A stretch of DNA of 64,000 bases from assembly GCA_036852015.1 (NCBI GenBank), contig JAANDG010000209.1:62001-126000 (forward strand), read 5' to 3'. Origin of the DNA: Pelodera strongyloides (taxonomy: Eukaryota > Nematoda > Chromadorea > Rhabditida > Rhabditidae). The notes below the pieces were generated by a model. It did no database searches and was not told the DNA's origin. It was given only the letters and a program-made list of their open reading frames with translations. Made by a program: the position numbers and the translations under genes. Below are positions 25,569 through 36,486 of this stretch, piece after piece; position 1 is the first letter of the stretch, and each line of letters begins with the position of its first letter.

Positions 25569-28500
25569 TTAAAGTATATTTCCTGGTTTTATACCATCTT
25601 TGTCCGAGATCCGTCTCTTACCGTTAAAGTAAATTCTTTTAAATCCGTTCATATCCGATCGCATTGTGAGAACCTAGAATAGGAGACGTAAGGACTATCT
25701 CTTGCAAGTTATAGGACAACCAAATTGTTGTGTGCGGGCGGTGCGCGACTGATGTGCACATTCATTTGGCGCACCAACGGCGCATCTGTAACGCGGACAC
25801 TTTTTGGCGCACCCCAGCGCATCGTGGTGATTGTGCGCCGCTCCGGTGCGGCGGACAGTCTTTTTAAGCAGGAATATCACGGTTTTATCATTGACATGGG
25901 GGAATATAAATCATACATCCCTATGTTTGTACACATGGCATACTACATAGTACATACGGCTGGCAAAATAGTAGAAAAGCAGAAAATTACAGTGAGTACA
26001 CCAAGCCATGCCACAAATAAAATAAAGAGACTGTAACAGGCTACAAAGTGCTAGAGAATCCTTTTAAAATAAACGTACCGAACGTTTGAATTGTTCCTTC
26101 TTCGAGTTCGTTAGTTGACTTATTCTCTTGAAACTGATTTCTGTGGGAGTATTAGGACGGACCTGGTCCCAAAAAGTCTAAATAAAAGTAGAACTACTAT
26201 ATTATAGTTGTTTTATATATTATCTGAAAAAACACTGCAACTTATGTTCATCCAGATTTTTGTTTTGGTAACTGTCTTGCACACACGCAGAAACAGCTGC
26301 AGTTCCATTATAATGCAAATTTCAGTGGCTTTCTAAGTAAGCATTTTTGGTTCAAAATCACGTGCCATAGCGGATACCGCTTTCTAACCAGCTCGAACGA
26401 ACGACTCCCATATACCTTGTCATAACCTTGGGGATCCATATCGTCGATGTAGCCCTGAAAGGTGCCGTTCTCTTGCTTGACCACGTAAGGTAGACCCTTA
26501 CTTCGGATCGAGTCGGCTGAACTCTATAATCAAACTAAATGATTACAAGTTACAACATAAATACGAAGGTCTTACTCGAAATGAAACACGTTTCCGATAC
26601 ATCAGCGTACCACCCGCAAACTAGACATGTATGGCTGTAAGCAAGTGTTTGCAGTATTCCAATTTTCGGTGGTTATAGGGCTTCGATGTGCCCATAGCAT
26701 GTCGTATAAAGATCTTTATCAGATTCATTGAAGGATTGAAGTCAGGTGGCATCAGACGTTTGGTAAAGACACCAATACACGCTGATCCGCCGCTAACACT
26801 GCTGCCGAAAAGGTGGGCCCGCACACATGGGACCACGTTTTAGGCCAAAGTATAGACTCACTGACGTGTGTTACATAACAGAGACAAACACAATGTACTT
26901 CGATAAGTGATGTTTTCCAGTATCCTTCGAGTAAGCTGTCCATTGCTACAGTATCCACCAGACGAGCACCATCCGGGGCGACGACAAGGATAAAAGGCAC
27001 GTCGTCATTATGCTGGGCAATAAGGTTGGGAACTCCGCGGAAGTCGCTCCTAAACAGTGGTTTGTTGAAAAAAGTCATGAAAAGTCCTGGCACACCGTTC
27101 CATCAAAGCACCCCGCAGCATTAATCGCGACGGAACTAAATAACACACATTCAAGCTAGATCTCTGATTCTGATGGATGATAGACCAATGACCCAGGAGC
27201 CCAGGATTCCTTACACAAACGGTCTTAGTTTCATGGCCTTCAAGAAGAAGACTTTTTATCAGATATTTTTTTATCTCCGCGTGGTCTCACAATCAGGCGG
27301 CAATAACCATCTGCTAAAAAAATAATGGAATTAAGCGTAGTCTGCGTAGTTGCATAGACATAGGTACTGCATTCAAGCATTACATGGCCTCACTCGTATG
27401 GTATGTATGAACATATGTATTACTCGCCTGTTTGTGCTGGCGCACACTACGACGGCATCAAGGGGATTCCGTCGTATGATTCTATTCCCCGAATAGACAA
27501 ACGAGCCACCGACCACGCATTTTGTCGCACCGGATCCCACCTGATCGAAATTTATAATCAGAAATATGGAACTTGTTCCAATGCTTTCAACTTGATTTGT
27601 GCATACTAAGCATACAGGCTACTGGATCAACTTTTTATGATAATTGTTTGCCTTTTAGTTTTTTTGGTTGTTATTATGACTAGTGACCTGTAATTGGGTT
27701 TCAGTTCCTTCAAGCTTGTGTTTTAGCTAACAAACGTCAAGTACAATATTGCTATTTTTGCTCGGATTTCTACTAATGTGGAACAATAGAACTAATAACT
27801 AATTGTAAGCATGGATGAATTACAATAGAACAATAACATACCGGAGCCAGTGAGCGTTGTTTTCCCTCCTGAACCTCTCTGAAAACAATTAAAGCAATTA
27901 CAATTGCCTAGTTACTCTACTGTATTATTCTGGCAATTTCGATAACTTACTCACAATCTTTTTCATTCGCGTCCTACAGCAAACTGTTTAGCACAAAAAT
28001 GACACTTTTGAGGAAAACGCTAACCGTTTGGCGAAAAAAGATCTAGGTGCATACGCATAAGACCATTAGCCAACAGAACCTACACTTGTGCCTCTATGAA
28101 ACATGCGAAGAGACGTTGGAGCCTATCATCAGGAGCACTTCCTTGAGCATTAGCTAGACAACCTGCAAATGTATAGTCCTACAAAGAGCTCCCCTTGTGC
28201 CTGACGTATACAGTTTTGAGATAAGCAGCTACATTAGTTGATTGAGCGATTAGCCATAAAATGAGTGAAAATGAGAGCTTATAGTTAGTTAGAATAAGGC
28301 CTTTTCGCAGAGTGGTATAAAACACAAATTGGCGGGAAAAAAGGGGAACAGAGGCTATGTCATATTCACAACTCAAATCCCCATGGGCCATGGGGAATTC
28401 CCCGTCTTTTTCTCAGCGTCTCTCACATTAGAATACTATTTTCTTTCCACAGGGACTACTTCCCCGAGGGAATCAGATATAGCCTCAGGAGTTTCAATGC

Positions 28501-29476
28501 AAGCAAAAACCCTTCGAATAGTAATTATGTGTGTTAGGGACGATAGTGTCCAGCTGCCGGGTTTACAGTGCTCGGCTAACTACCTTTGTTCGATGCCCCA
28601 GCATTTCCGCTTACCTTTACACATGTACCTTATGTCCCTTATTACCGTTTTTCTGTCTTCACTGTATTTATTGTCTTAATTATGTATGTTTGTGCGCACC
28701 TTTGTGGTGTAATAAATTATTATTATTATTATTGTAAGTATCCATTGCTTCCGAGTACCTATCGGCCAACTTGTGTATGCTATACTCTATCGTAACTTTT
28801 GCATCCAGTGATACGAATAAGAAACTAATCTGAATATTTTGTTATCAGTGAACGGATTTGTCCGAAAGTTGTACTGGAATGAACGTCCGGCCTCCTTGAT
28901 TTCGCTACAAATATTGCATAATCATAATTCATTGTGAGAAAATTTGTCGTGTTTTGTTTTACTTTTTAATAGATTTATTAAATAACACCGTAAGCATCAA
29001 ATAATATTATGAAGAGAAAGCAATCTATATATATATATATCTAATAAGAAACCATTGGTAGTGTAGTCGATTAGCAATCGGGTAAAGTTTTAAAAAAGAG
29101 ACTATTTTTTAAAGCGAAATACGGGCCGGTTTTTGACACGCATCATGGACAACTGAATTCTTGCGTATTTATGATGATTTACTCGAATTTAGCTCGATTT
29201 TTTATTCTAATTTATGTTCATTTTCATATAAGCTGCAGTTACGCTGGTGTAATCTGTCTATACGTTTCAAAAACCGGCCGGTATTTCGCTCTCAGAAACA
29301 ATTTCACGACAAATTTCAAAAACATCCAATTATGTCAAGGAAAGACTGAACTTAAATAATATTTATATCAAACTTTTTTTTAGAACTAACGTGAATTTGT
29401 TTCATTTGCATAAGCTGCAATGGTGCTCTTCAGAGACTTGAATTTTCTTTTCAACTCGTCAAAGGTAATTGACTGC
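25569..29476 (-). CDS. Unrecognised multi-exon gene A (paralogue of 57728-62343), 5' end missing
   Basis: Complement exons: 29391..29476, 28084..28162, 27842..27878, 27428..27540, 26899..27049, 26416..26523, 26079..26177, 25569..25673; a tiny 5' exon at 30557..30577 is possible. All phases agree, giving about 258 residues. Landmarks: QSITFDELKRKF, DDRLQRLFACFIEAQ, ATKCVVGGSFVYSGN, AVVVCASTNR, VPFILVVAPDGARLVDTVAM, KGLPYVVKQENGTFQGYIDD, KEQFKRS and GIKPGNIL-stop. There is no signal peptide or membrane helix in the part seen. I cannot name the family or its function. Its reality rests on the paralogue: same exon sizes, same phases, and amino-acid conservation with synonymous change. Oddities: a GC donor (GCGAGT) after 27428, and a dead donor on an extra exon (28830..28904) that gene B uses. 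Confidence 0.75.
25735..25860. repeat. GC-rich block between gene A exons
   Basis: It has TTTGGCGCACCAACGGCGC, TTTTTGGCGCACCCCAGCGC and GTGCGCCGCTCCGGTGCGG. The words match those at 22690-23160 and 31905-32085. It lies in the intron between exons 26079..26177 and 25569..25673. Confidence 0.5.
28830..28904 (-). pseudogene. Relic exon of gene A with mutated donor
   Basis: It corresponds to the gene B exon 61937..62005: TTFGQIRSLITKYS here against ETFSQIHALVDEYN there, with the same phases. The acceptor TTTGTAG is intact. The donor reads ATTAGT where gene B has GTCAGT. Since both ends are in the same phase, skipping keeps the frame. Confidence 0.55.
29112..29292. repeat. MITE, AAAGCGAAATAC family
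   Basis: The left end AAAGCGAAATACGGGCCGG follows TA; the right end is the inverse of CCGGCCGGTATTTCGCT. It sits in the gene A intron just downstream of exon 29391..29476. Confidence 0.85.
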
Positions 29477-29530
29477 CTAAAAAGACAAAATTCCACGCAA
29501 GGAGACAGACGTTCGTTCGAAATTGCTTTA

Positions 29531-29707
29531 AAGCGAAATAACTGCCGGTTTTTGAAACGCATCGTGCACAACTGCATTCTTATGTATTTATGCGAAGTGG
29601 GGTCTAATTGGGGTCTATTTTTTATGTTAAATTATGCTCATTTGCATATGACGCATAACAATGTTGGTGTACTCGATGCGTTTCAAAAACCGGCCGGTAT
29701 TTCACTT
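29531..29707. repeat. MITE, AAAGCGAAATAC family, second copy
   Basis: The left end AAAGCGAAATAACTGCCGG follows TA; the right end is the inverse of CCGGCCGGTATTTCACTTT. It starts 55 bp upstream of the acceptor of gene A exon 29391..29476, so two family members bracket that exon. Confidence 0.85.
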
Positions 29708-30748
29708 TGAAAATGCAATGCCTCATTTTCAAATCATTTCTCAAAATTTACTGCTTGGAATCAGGAAAAACAGAATTATTACGTGTAACACAATCAAATA
29801 AGCGGCATTTATGTGCTTTACTACTTGCCGCAAGCTATTATGACGTTCATTGAATCAATGACAAACTCTTTAACTATACTTTTTTTTTACTTGGGTTATC
29901 CTAAAAACTTGCAGTCTCTGTTTTTTTGGGAAAGTTTGTAATAGTTGAAAGGCTTCAATTACCTGTGCATCTCATCTTCTGTTATCCACTCCTCGTATGC
30001 ATCGCAATTCTGAACATATTCATTGCAATTGTGTTATTGTTGCTAATAAATAATAACACTTGGCAATTTTCCACTGTTTACTCGAAGTATTTAGATGTGA
30101 TTATCTTGGTGATATTGAAAACGTGTTCTTGTTCTTGTTCCCCCGTGTGGTGTTGTAGTGTGTATTTATGTTCCCTATGAATTATTTTCGTTTGGCTGTT
30201 TCTTAAATTTATGTTGTTCGTTCAATTGTATTTTCCACCCTCTGTGGTGTGTGCATTATTGCAATAAATGTTTATGTTTAAACAATTAAGAATTTTACAA
30301 AAGCTGCGCCCAACTTTTGCTGGTCGCGCATTGTTGCTAATAAATAATAATAATGCATATTTATAAACTTTACTGCAGCTGTCAGTTATTTCTAGTATGA
30401 GTTGTATGAGCGATACTGACTATCTGCTGAAAATTATCACTTGTATATTGGATATGATGTGAGGCTGAGCAGCAGTTAATTTGTTTATTTGGATGAAAGT
30501 ACTTCATGAAAATTCAATGAAATAATTAGAAGTGTGAAAAACTGGTGATTGATTACCTGTTCGCATTCCAATCGTGTCTGCAATAAACAAGGTTTTTTTA
30601 TAGCAAAATTGTAATGTTAATTGGAAAGATTTGATCATGTGAAATGTTAGGTTATCAGTTGAAGTTGAAAGTCCCCTATGTTTTTAGGTCGAAATACTGA
30701 GCTAACGTCAAAAGTAAATTTTGAGTCGCTTTTGCGACGCTCGTAGCC

Positions 30749-31050
30749 AATAATGGGGTCTCGATGTATGGCAAAAACAGCACATTTTGCTTCCAAGTAT
30801 CAAATGTGCATCTCGTGTACGATTTTGAATACACCTTTGCCTTTGAAAGCTAGAAAACGCACCGTTGATAATACTAGACAAGGCGAAAATACACAGTTTA
30901 TGCACGCTCGAAAAAAATACTCCTGTGGCTACCTGCCCCGGGACCATTTTTTGGCGGTCTGTAGATGTTCTCGTGTAGTGCCAATCTACGGTAATTTTTG
31001 CCACACTTGGAAGCAAAAATCGGCAATTTTTGCCATACATCGAGACCCCA
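30749..31050. repeat. Palindromic MITE, TGGGGTCTCGATGTATGGC family
   Basis: The left end ATGGGGTCTCGATGTATGGC is inverted at the right (GCCATACATCGAGACCCCAT), with a second inverted pair around TTGCTTCCAAG. The interior shares CTCGTGTAGTGCCAA with the unc-32 intron element at 17293, so the two are related. Confidence 0.85.
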
Positions 31051-31091
31051 TAAAGGTCGACTTGGGCAGCGCACGCGCACTTTATGGATTT

Positions 31092-31243
31092 ATGGGGTTT
31101 CCAAGTATCCCAAAAAATCCGTGTGATTCTGTCAATACTACAGTATTTCTGCACAAAACTTGTATATATAATATGAAAAATTAAAAAATATTCTCATATA
31201 GTTCCAAAATACTGTAAATTTTCACCATACTTGGAAACCCCAA
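31092..31243. repeat. MITE, TTATGGGGTTTCCAAGTATC family
   Basis: TGGGGTTTCCAAGTATCCC at the left is inverted at the right (TACTTGGAAACCCCA). The interior TGATTCTGTCAATACTAC matches the copy at 59403-59571 closely. Confidence 0.85.
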
Positions 31244-31442
31244 GAATAACATTTCTTCGCTATGAGCTCATCACTTTAGCAAAAAATACACCGTAAGGCG
31301 TAAGGGTAAACATACTGCCGGAATTGAGTTAAACGTGGATTCGCTTTGATTGAATAAAAGATTGCTGAAGCTGAAAAAATAAATTTGTATCTTATGAATC
31401 ATTTATCTGCATGTGAAAAAAAAAATGATTTTAGTGTATTCT

Positions 31443-31640
31443 AATGGCTAGCGCCTACGCCGGTAACGCACTCGACGCGGGTTCGAGTCTGGCCTGTGAC
31501 AACTTTGAAATCACCACTCGCGAGGGAATCATGGGCGATCCCGCTTGGCCCTATCCCGAAGAGAAGACGTCGAACGCCTTGTCATCTGGTACTCGTCGCC
31601 TACCGCTCAGGACCTCTGCGGAACATGTCATAAACAATTA
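31443..31640 (+). repeat. Possible tRNA-derived SINE
   Basis: GC-rich for the region. It begins TGGCTAGCGCC, followed by GGTAACGCACTCGACGCGGG and a B-box-like GGTTCGAGTCTGG, about 40 nt into the element as in a tRNA T arm. The A box is only loosely matched. It ends in an AATAATAATG-type tail. An open frame through it looks incidental. Confidence 0.35.
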
Positions 31641-31904
31641 GAATAATAATGTCTTGTATTAACCAAAGTAAAATTTGTTATAATTAAAATAATAAAATAA
31701 TAAAATTCAATAAAGAAAATTTCCAACATTTGTCCCCGTTTCATTCCAAATGACAAATAATTGAAGTTGAATTGGTCGCGTTCGTTTAGTGAACAAAACA
31801 GGCTTTCCATTGCGCCACGCGAAAGGCTGGCTGGGCTATCGTACCTTGAAATACGATGTTCCTTTATATGCACAAAATCCACAAAAGATCACAGCAAAAA
31901 AGGC

Positions 31905-32085
31905 ACAAAAGGTTCCACCACCAGTGCGTGTGCGGGAAGAGTGCCACAGGTGCGCCATGGGTGTTCAGTTATAGCTGGCGCACCTGCGGCGCAACTTTTA
32001 GGGGAGGCACGGCACAAGTGCGGCCCGTGTGTCATTCTGGTTGGGATGCGCGTTCGCACGTCCATCGCCGCGTGTCACAGAAATC
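31905..32085. repeat. GC-rich block
   Basis: It includes CTGGCGCACCTGCGGCGC, close to the TGGCGCACTTGCGGCGC of the block near 22935. The flanks are AT-rich and no coding signal was found. Confidence 0.5.
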
Positions 32086-33282
32086 GAAATGGTAAAGCAA
32101 AACCAGAGCGCTGTATCAGAAAACTCCTGGACATTCAGAAAGCGACCCACTTTTCTATGTACATGCACTTCTCATCTGTTGAATAAACAATATCCATAAT
32201 CGATAATAGTTCGGAACTTGATTTTGCTTCTTTCTCCGGCACGGGGAGGAAATTTGCGGGGACTGCAAGCATATCAATCTTATTCGCAATTGTCAGTAAA
32301 TAATTCGCTTGGTTTTAGACTGACATACACAATAAAAAAAGTTTCATTACGATTTACTAGTAAAATACACAAGCCATTAGTTCGTGACGTAAAATAATGC
32401 GAAAGCCATAAATATAAACTAGCTCATGGAAGAACCCCGTGGATGGGGTACCGTGGAATTCCGAAAAACTTTTTTCACCACAATTATTTACCTGAACAAT
32501 GAGCGTAAATTAAAGCAGCGATCAACATTAACCAAACGGAGAATAATAGGTAGTAGCTGAAAAAGTGACAGTACAATAGTTTGGTTGGGTGCATGCACGA
32601 AGCCGGGAGTAAATACCCAAGCCCAATACAGAACTAGGTATGGATGAAGCTTCGTTAATTCGCATGTAATGAAAAATAATAGATATCTTAAGGACTTACA
32701 TGACTGCAGTCTGTGGACTGGCTCCCTTCAGTTCTTCAGGCCTTCTCGCTCTCCAAACTTCTGAATTCCACGTCGTTTTTCGCGAGCTTTTCTTGTACGG
32801 ATAGCTTGGGTACGGGTGTGTGGGGTACTTAATTGATGTTATTAGTTTTGTAAATATCAATATCATATATCAACCTCAGCCTGATGACTTAGTGTTTATA
32901 AAAGAAATTTGTAACTGATATGGACATGAGTTCTAAGAGACTGTGCTTCATGACTGCTACATAACTAACAAGTATCAATCAACGCTGAAATGTTTCATCA
33001 AAGACAAGTTAATTACTTCATTTGCCGATCCGTGTTGGTGTCGTTTTCGAGCGTTTTCATCTTAAATCGCAGAATTTAAAATAATACATGAATTTAAGAA
33101 AGTTGTCTATCATGACCTTCGTTATTGCTCTTTTTTCCAAGAAAAAAAAATAAATAAATACGAGGGTTGGATCTCACCGCTTGTAGAGTTTTTCTTATCG
33201 CTGTTGCGAGATTTATCTGAATAAAGAGGTACAAAGGGATAGATAGGATAGTTGCCTATAAAAGTTCTAGTTCATTTTCAAT

Positions 33283-33292
33283 GGGGGGGGGG
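33283..33292 (+). repeat. G10 homopolymer
   Basis: Ten consecutive G in AT-rich DNA, about 680 bp before the tandem array. Confidence 0.95.
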
Positions 33293-33639
33293 TGGTCAGG
33301 TTACAGTACGTAAACCCTCGGCAACAAAAGGGGATTCCCCTATTTTTCATTTTACAAATTTAAATTATATTCCGACATTTGACGAGCCAGCGATGCATGA
33401 CAGACGCATCTCAGTTATACTAATGAAGCGTTGCAACACTCAAAATTATCGGCATTGATTTATGTATAATATGATTTATGATTTATGATTTATGTATATT
33501 ACCTGCGCTTAATTTCCCCATATTTCAATAAAATAAAAAGCAAATTGAGAATGAGATATTTTACGCAAATTCAATTTCGTTCCACATTCTAATATGCGCA
33601 GAATGGCCGGCCTAAACCTAAACCATAAGGCGTAAGAAA

Positions 33640-33953
33640 GATATAAAGGAGAAGAGTTTATACTTTTTTGTTTGAAGCCACGTGTGAACGCAACGAAAAT
33701 TAGAATATCTGACGCCAGCTTTCGGATATAAAAGGAGAGTCGAAGATCAGGGTTGAGCAAACCAAAAGTATCCGCCATTAACCTTCTTACGTTACAGGCA
33801 TTTGGTTTTAGCACGCCAACTTTTAGAAACTCTTCAAAATAAGCGCAACAGAGTGTTTTTTTTTAAATTGCGCTTTAGGCGTTTCAGATAAGTATGCCAA
33901 TTATTCGTAGGTTTTCACCTGTGCAGTCGCCTCAGGCGGCGGTAGCCGTCTGG
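33640..33953 (+). mobile_element. Non-autonomous Helitron remnant (3' end intact)
   Basis: The 3' end has a GTCGCC-TCA-GGCGGC hairpin, followed by GTAGCCGT and CTGG, then host T: the CTRR-T ending of Helitrons. The same ending closes the element at 55495-55734. The left part has ATATAAAGGAGAAGAGTTTA, like the 5' region of the 39617 Helitron, but no clean TC start was found. It ends 18 bp before the tandem array. Confidence 0.6.
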
Positions 33954-36294
33954 TGAGCCATCTTTACTAAAGGTCAATATACAATATCAAGGTGTCATTT
34001 TAATCAGAAACTTATCCTCTCTAGTCTATGTCCAAATAATACTAATTAGTAAGCAGGTTAAGCTGTATTATCAAAAGAAAGTTTATTAATTTTGGAGGTG
34101 CGCAAAGAACTAACTCACATGTCCCTAAGGGCATAACTCCGTGAAAATTTGACGAATTTTCAATATAAAGACAGATTCGGCTTCCCCGTGAAATTCTCTA
34201 CAAAACCTGCAAAAATCGTTTATTTTCACTAAATAGCGCCTTAATTATTAGAGGTTGAATACGCTAGCTGGTTATTTTAATGAACGTGAAACAACCAATC
34301 AATCACTGGACAACACTGATAGAAACACGTCGGAATTATCATTTACTAGCACACGTTTTGTTAATTACTTTACGCATTACCTCATATTAAGATCATTTCT
34401 TGCAATTAGTTTTTGTTTAGTATGCGTGCCTAGTTCAGTTTCTTCTACATTTTGTATGCAACCAATCTTAAATAGTTAATGCCTGAAATCACTAGTGTAA
34501 ATACCGCTAATGGTTGATTTCTTGGTATAAGTATTGTCAATTATCACGTACGAGCATATCGCATATCGCATATCTACAGAAACTTGCAAAATTGATTCAT
34601 AGTATTACCGTGTTCAAGTTGTAATTTCTTCTATGTTGCACAATTACACAACAAATCGATATTTACATAAACCATTCTTACTAATACAATGCATATCAAT
34701 AAATATGTGTATTTTCTTGTTTTTAATTAGTTAATTACCACATATTAACACATTTTCCTCCTAAGCTTCGCTTTGTTGCTACAGTAGGCAAACAATTATA
34801 CGCACCACATTTACACTCTTATTTGATAATTAGAACCTCATAAACTTTTCACAACCCCATTCCTCGAGTATTCCAGGTTCGCTCGAGACTGAGCTTCCAG
34901 CCTGCTTTTATACCCGAAAACCCTGTGGCGCGGACATTTTCAGACAAAACCCAGACAATTCGGCTGATGCTAATTTAGTGTATATGCTAAACTTTGATGA
35001 CGCAAGGTGGCCAACTGGAAACTGGGAAATAACGTTTATGAATAAGAAATAGAAAGTAAATGTGAAAATGTAGTTAAACTAATTGAGAAATAAAAATAAT
35101 GCAATATTACGGGTGTACAGTGGATTTGGGTGATAATTATGCACAATTGTATGCAATATCCGTACAGCTATTGGTCAATATACAATATCAAGGTGTCATT
35201 TTAATCAGAAACTTATCCTCTCTAGTCTATGTCCAAATAATACTAATTAGTTAGCAGGTTAAGCTGTATTATCAAAAGAAAGTTTATTAATTTTGGAGGT
35301 GCGCAAAGAACTAACTCACATGTCCCTAAGGGCATAACTCCGTGAAAATTTGACGAATTTTCAATATAAAGACAGATTCGGCTTCCCCGTGAAATTCTCT
35401 ACAAAACCTGCAAAAACGTTTATTTTCACTAAATAGCGCCTTAATTATTAGAGGTTGAATACGCTAGCTGGTTATTTTAATGAACGTTAAACAACCAATC
35501 AATCACTGGACAACACTGATAGAAACACGTCGGAATTATCATTTACTAGCACACGTTTTGTTAATTACTTTACGCATTACCTCATATTAAGATCATTTCT
35601 TGCAATTAGTTTTTGTTTAGTATGCGTGTCTAGTTCAGTTTCTTCTATATTTTGTATGCAGCCAATCTTAAATAGTTAATTCCTGAAATCACCAGTGTTA
35701 ATACCGCTAATGGTTGATTTCTTGGTATAAGTATTGTCAATTACCACGTACGAGCATATCGCATATCTACAGAAACTTGCAAAATTGATTCATAGTATTA
35801 CCGTTTTCAAGTTGTAATTTCTTCTATGTTGCACAATTACACAACAAATCGATATTTACATAAACCATTCTTACTAATACAATGCATATCAATAAATATG
35901 TGTATTTTCTTGTTTTTAATTAGTTAATTACCACATATTAACACATTTTCCTCCTAAGCTTCGCTTTGTTGCTACAGTAGGCAAACAATTATACGCACCA
36001 CATTTACACTCTTATTTGATAATTAGAACCTCATAAACGTTTTCACAACCCCATTCCTCGAGTAGGCCAGGTTCGCTCGAGACTGAGCTTCCAGCCTGCT
36101 TTTATACTCGAAAACCCTGTGTGCACGGACATTTTCAGACAAAACCCAGACAACTCGGCTGATGCTAATTTAGTGTATATGCTAAACTTTGATGACGCAA
36201 GGTGGCCAACTGGAAACTGGGAAATAACGTTTATGAATAAGAAATAGAAAGTAAATGTGAAAATGTAGTTAAACTAATTGAGAATATAAAAATA

Positions 36295-36486
36295 ATGCAA
36301 TATTACGGGTGTACAGTGGATTTGGGTGATAATTATGCACAATTGTATGCAATATCCGTACAGCTATTGGTCAATATACAATATCAAGGTGTCATTTTAA
36401 TCAGAAACTTATCCTCTCTAGTCTATGTCCAAATAATACTAATTAGTGAGCAGGTTAAGCTGTATTATCAAAAGAAAGTTTATTAA
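36295..36486 (+). other. Representative of the 63-codon open frame in the tandem unit
   Basis: It starts MQYYGCTVDLGDNY and ends LYYQKKVY, intact in most units (for example 37363, 38558, 40035, 45662 and 46731) but broken in the 41104 and 42175 copies and not full-length in the 35099 copy. DNA identity between units is too high for codon conservation to be tested. There is no signal peptide, family motif or splice context. I consider translation unlikely. Confidence 0.15.

Larger units (their letters stand above)
29708..33971. other. Region upstream of gene A, no supported gene
   Basis: It contains the possible micro-exon 30557..30577, two MITEs, a tRNA-like repeat, a GC-rich block, a G10 tract and a Helitron 3' end, listed separately. 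The rest, notably 32090-33620, is AT-rich DNA in which I see no gene. Confidence 0.45.

Noticed and set aside
27403..27609. Plus-strand frame conserved with 59938..60162 (GAHYD, RIDKRATDHAF)
   Set aside because: The conservation comes from the minus-strand exons 27428..27540 and 59975..60087, which have splice sites and correct phases on that strand.
30753..31184. 143- and 148-codon frames on both strands
   Set aside because: They run through palindromic MITEs, where mirror-image open frames on both strands are expected.
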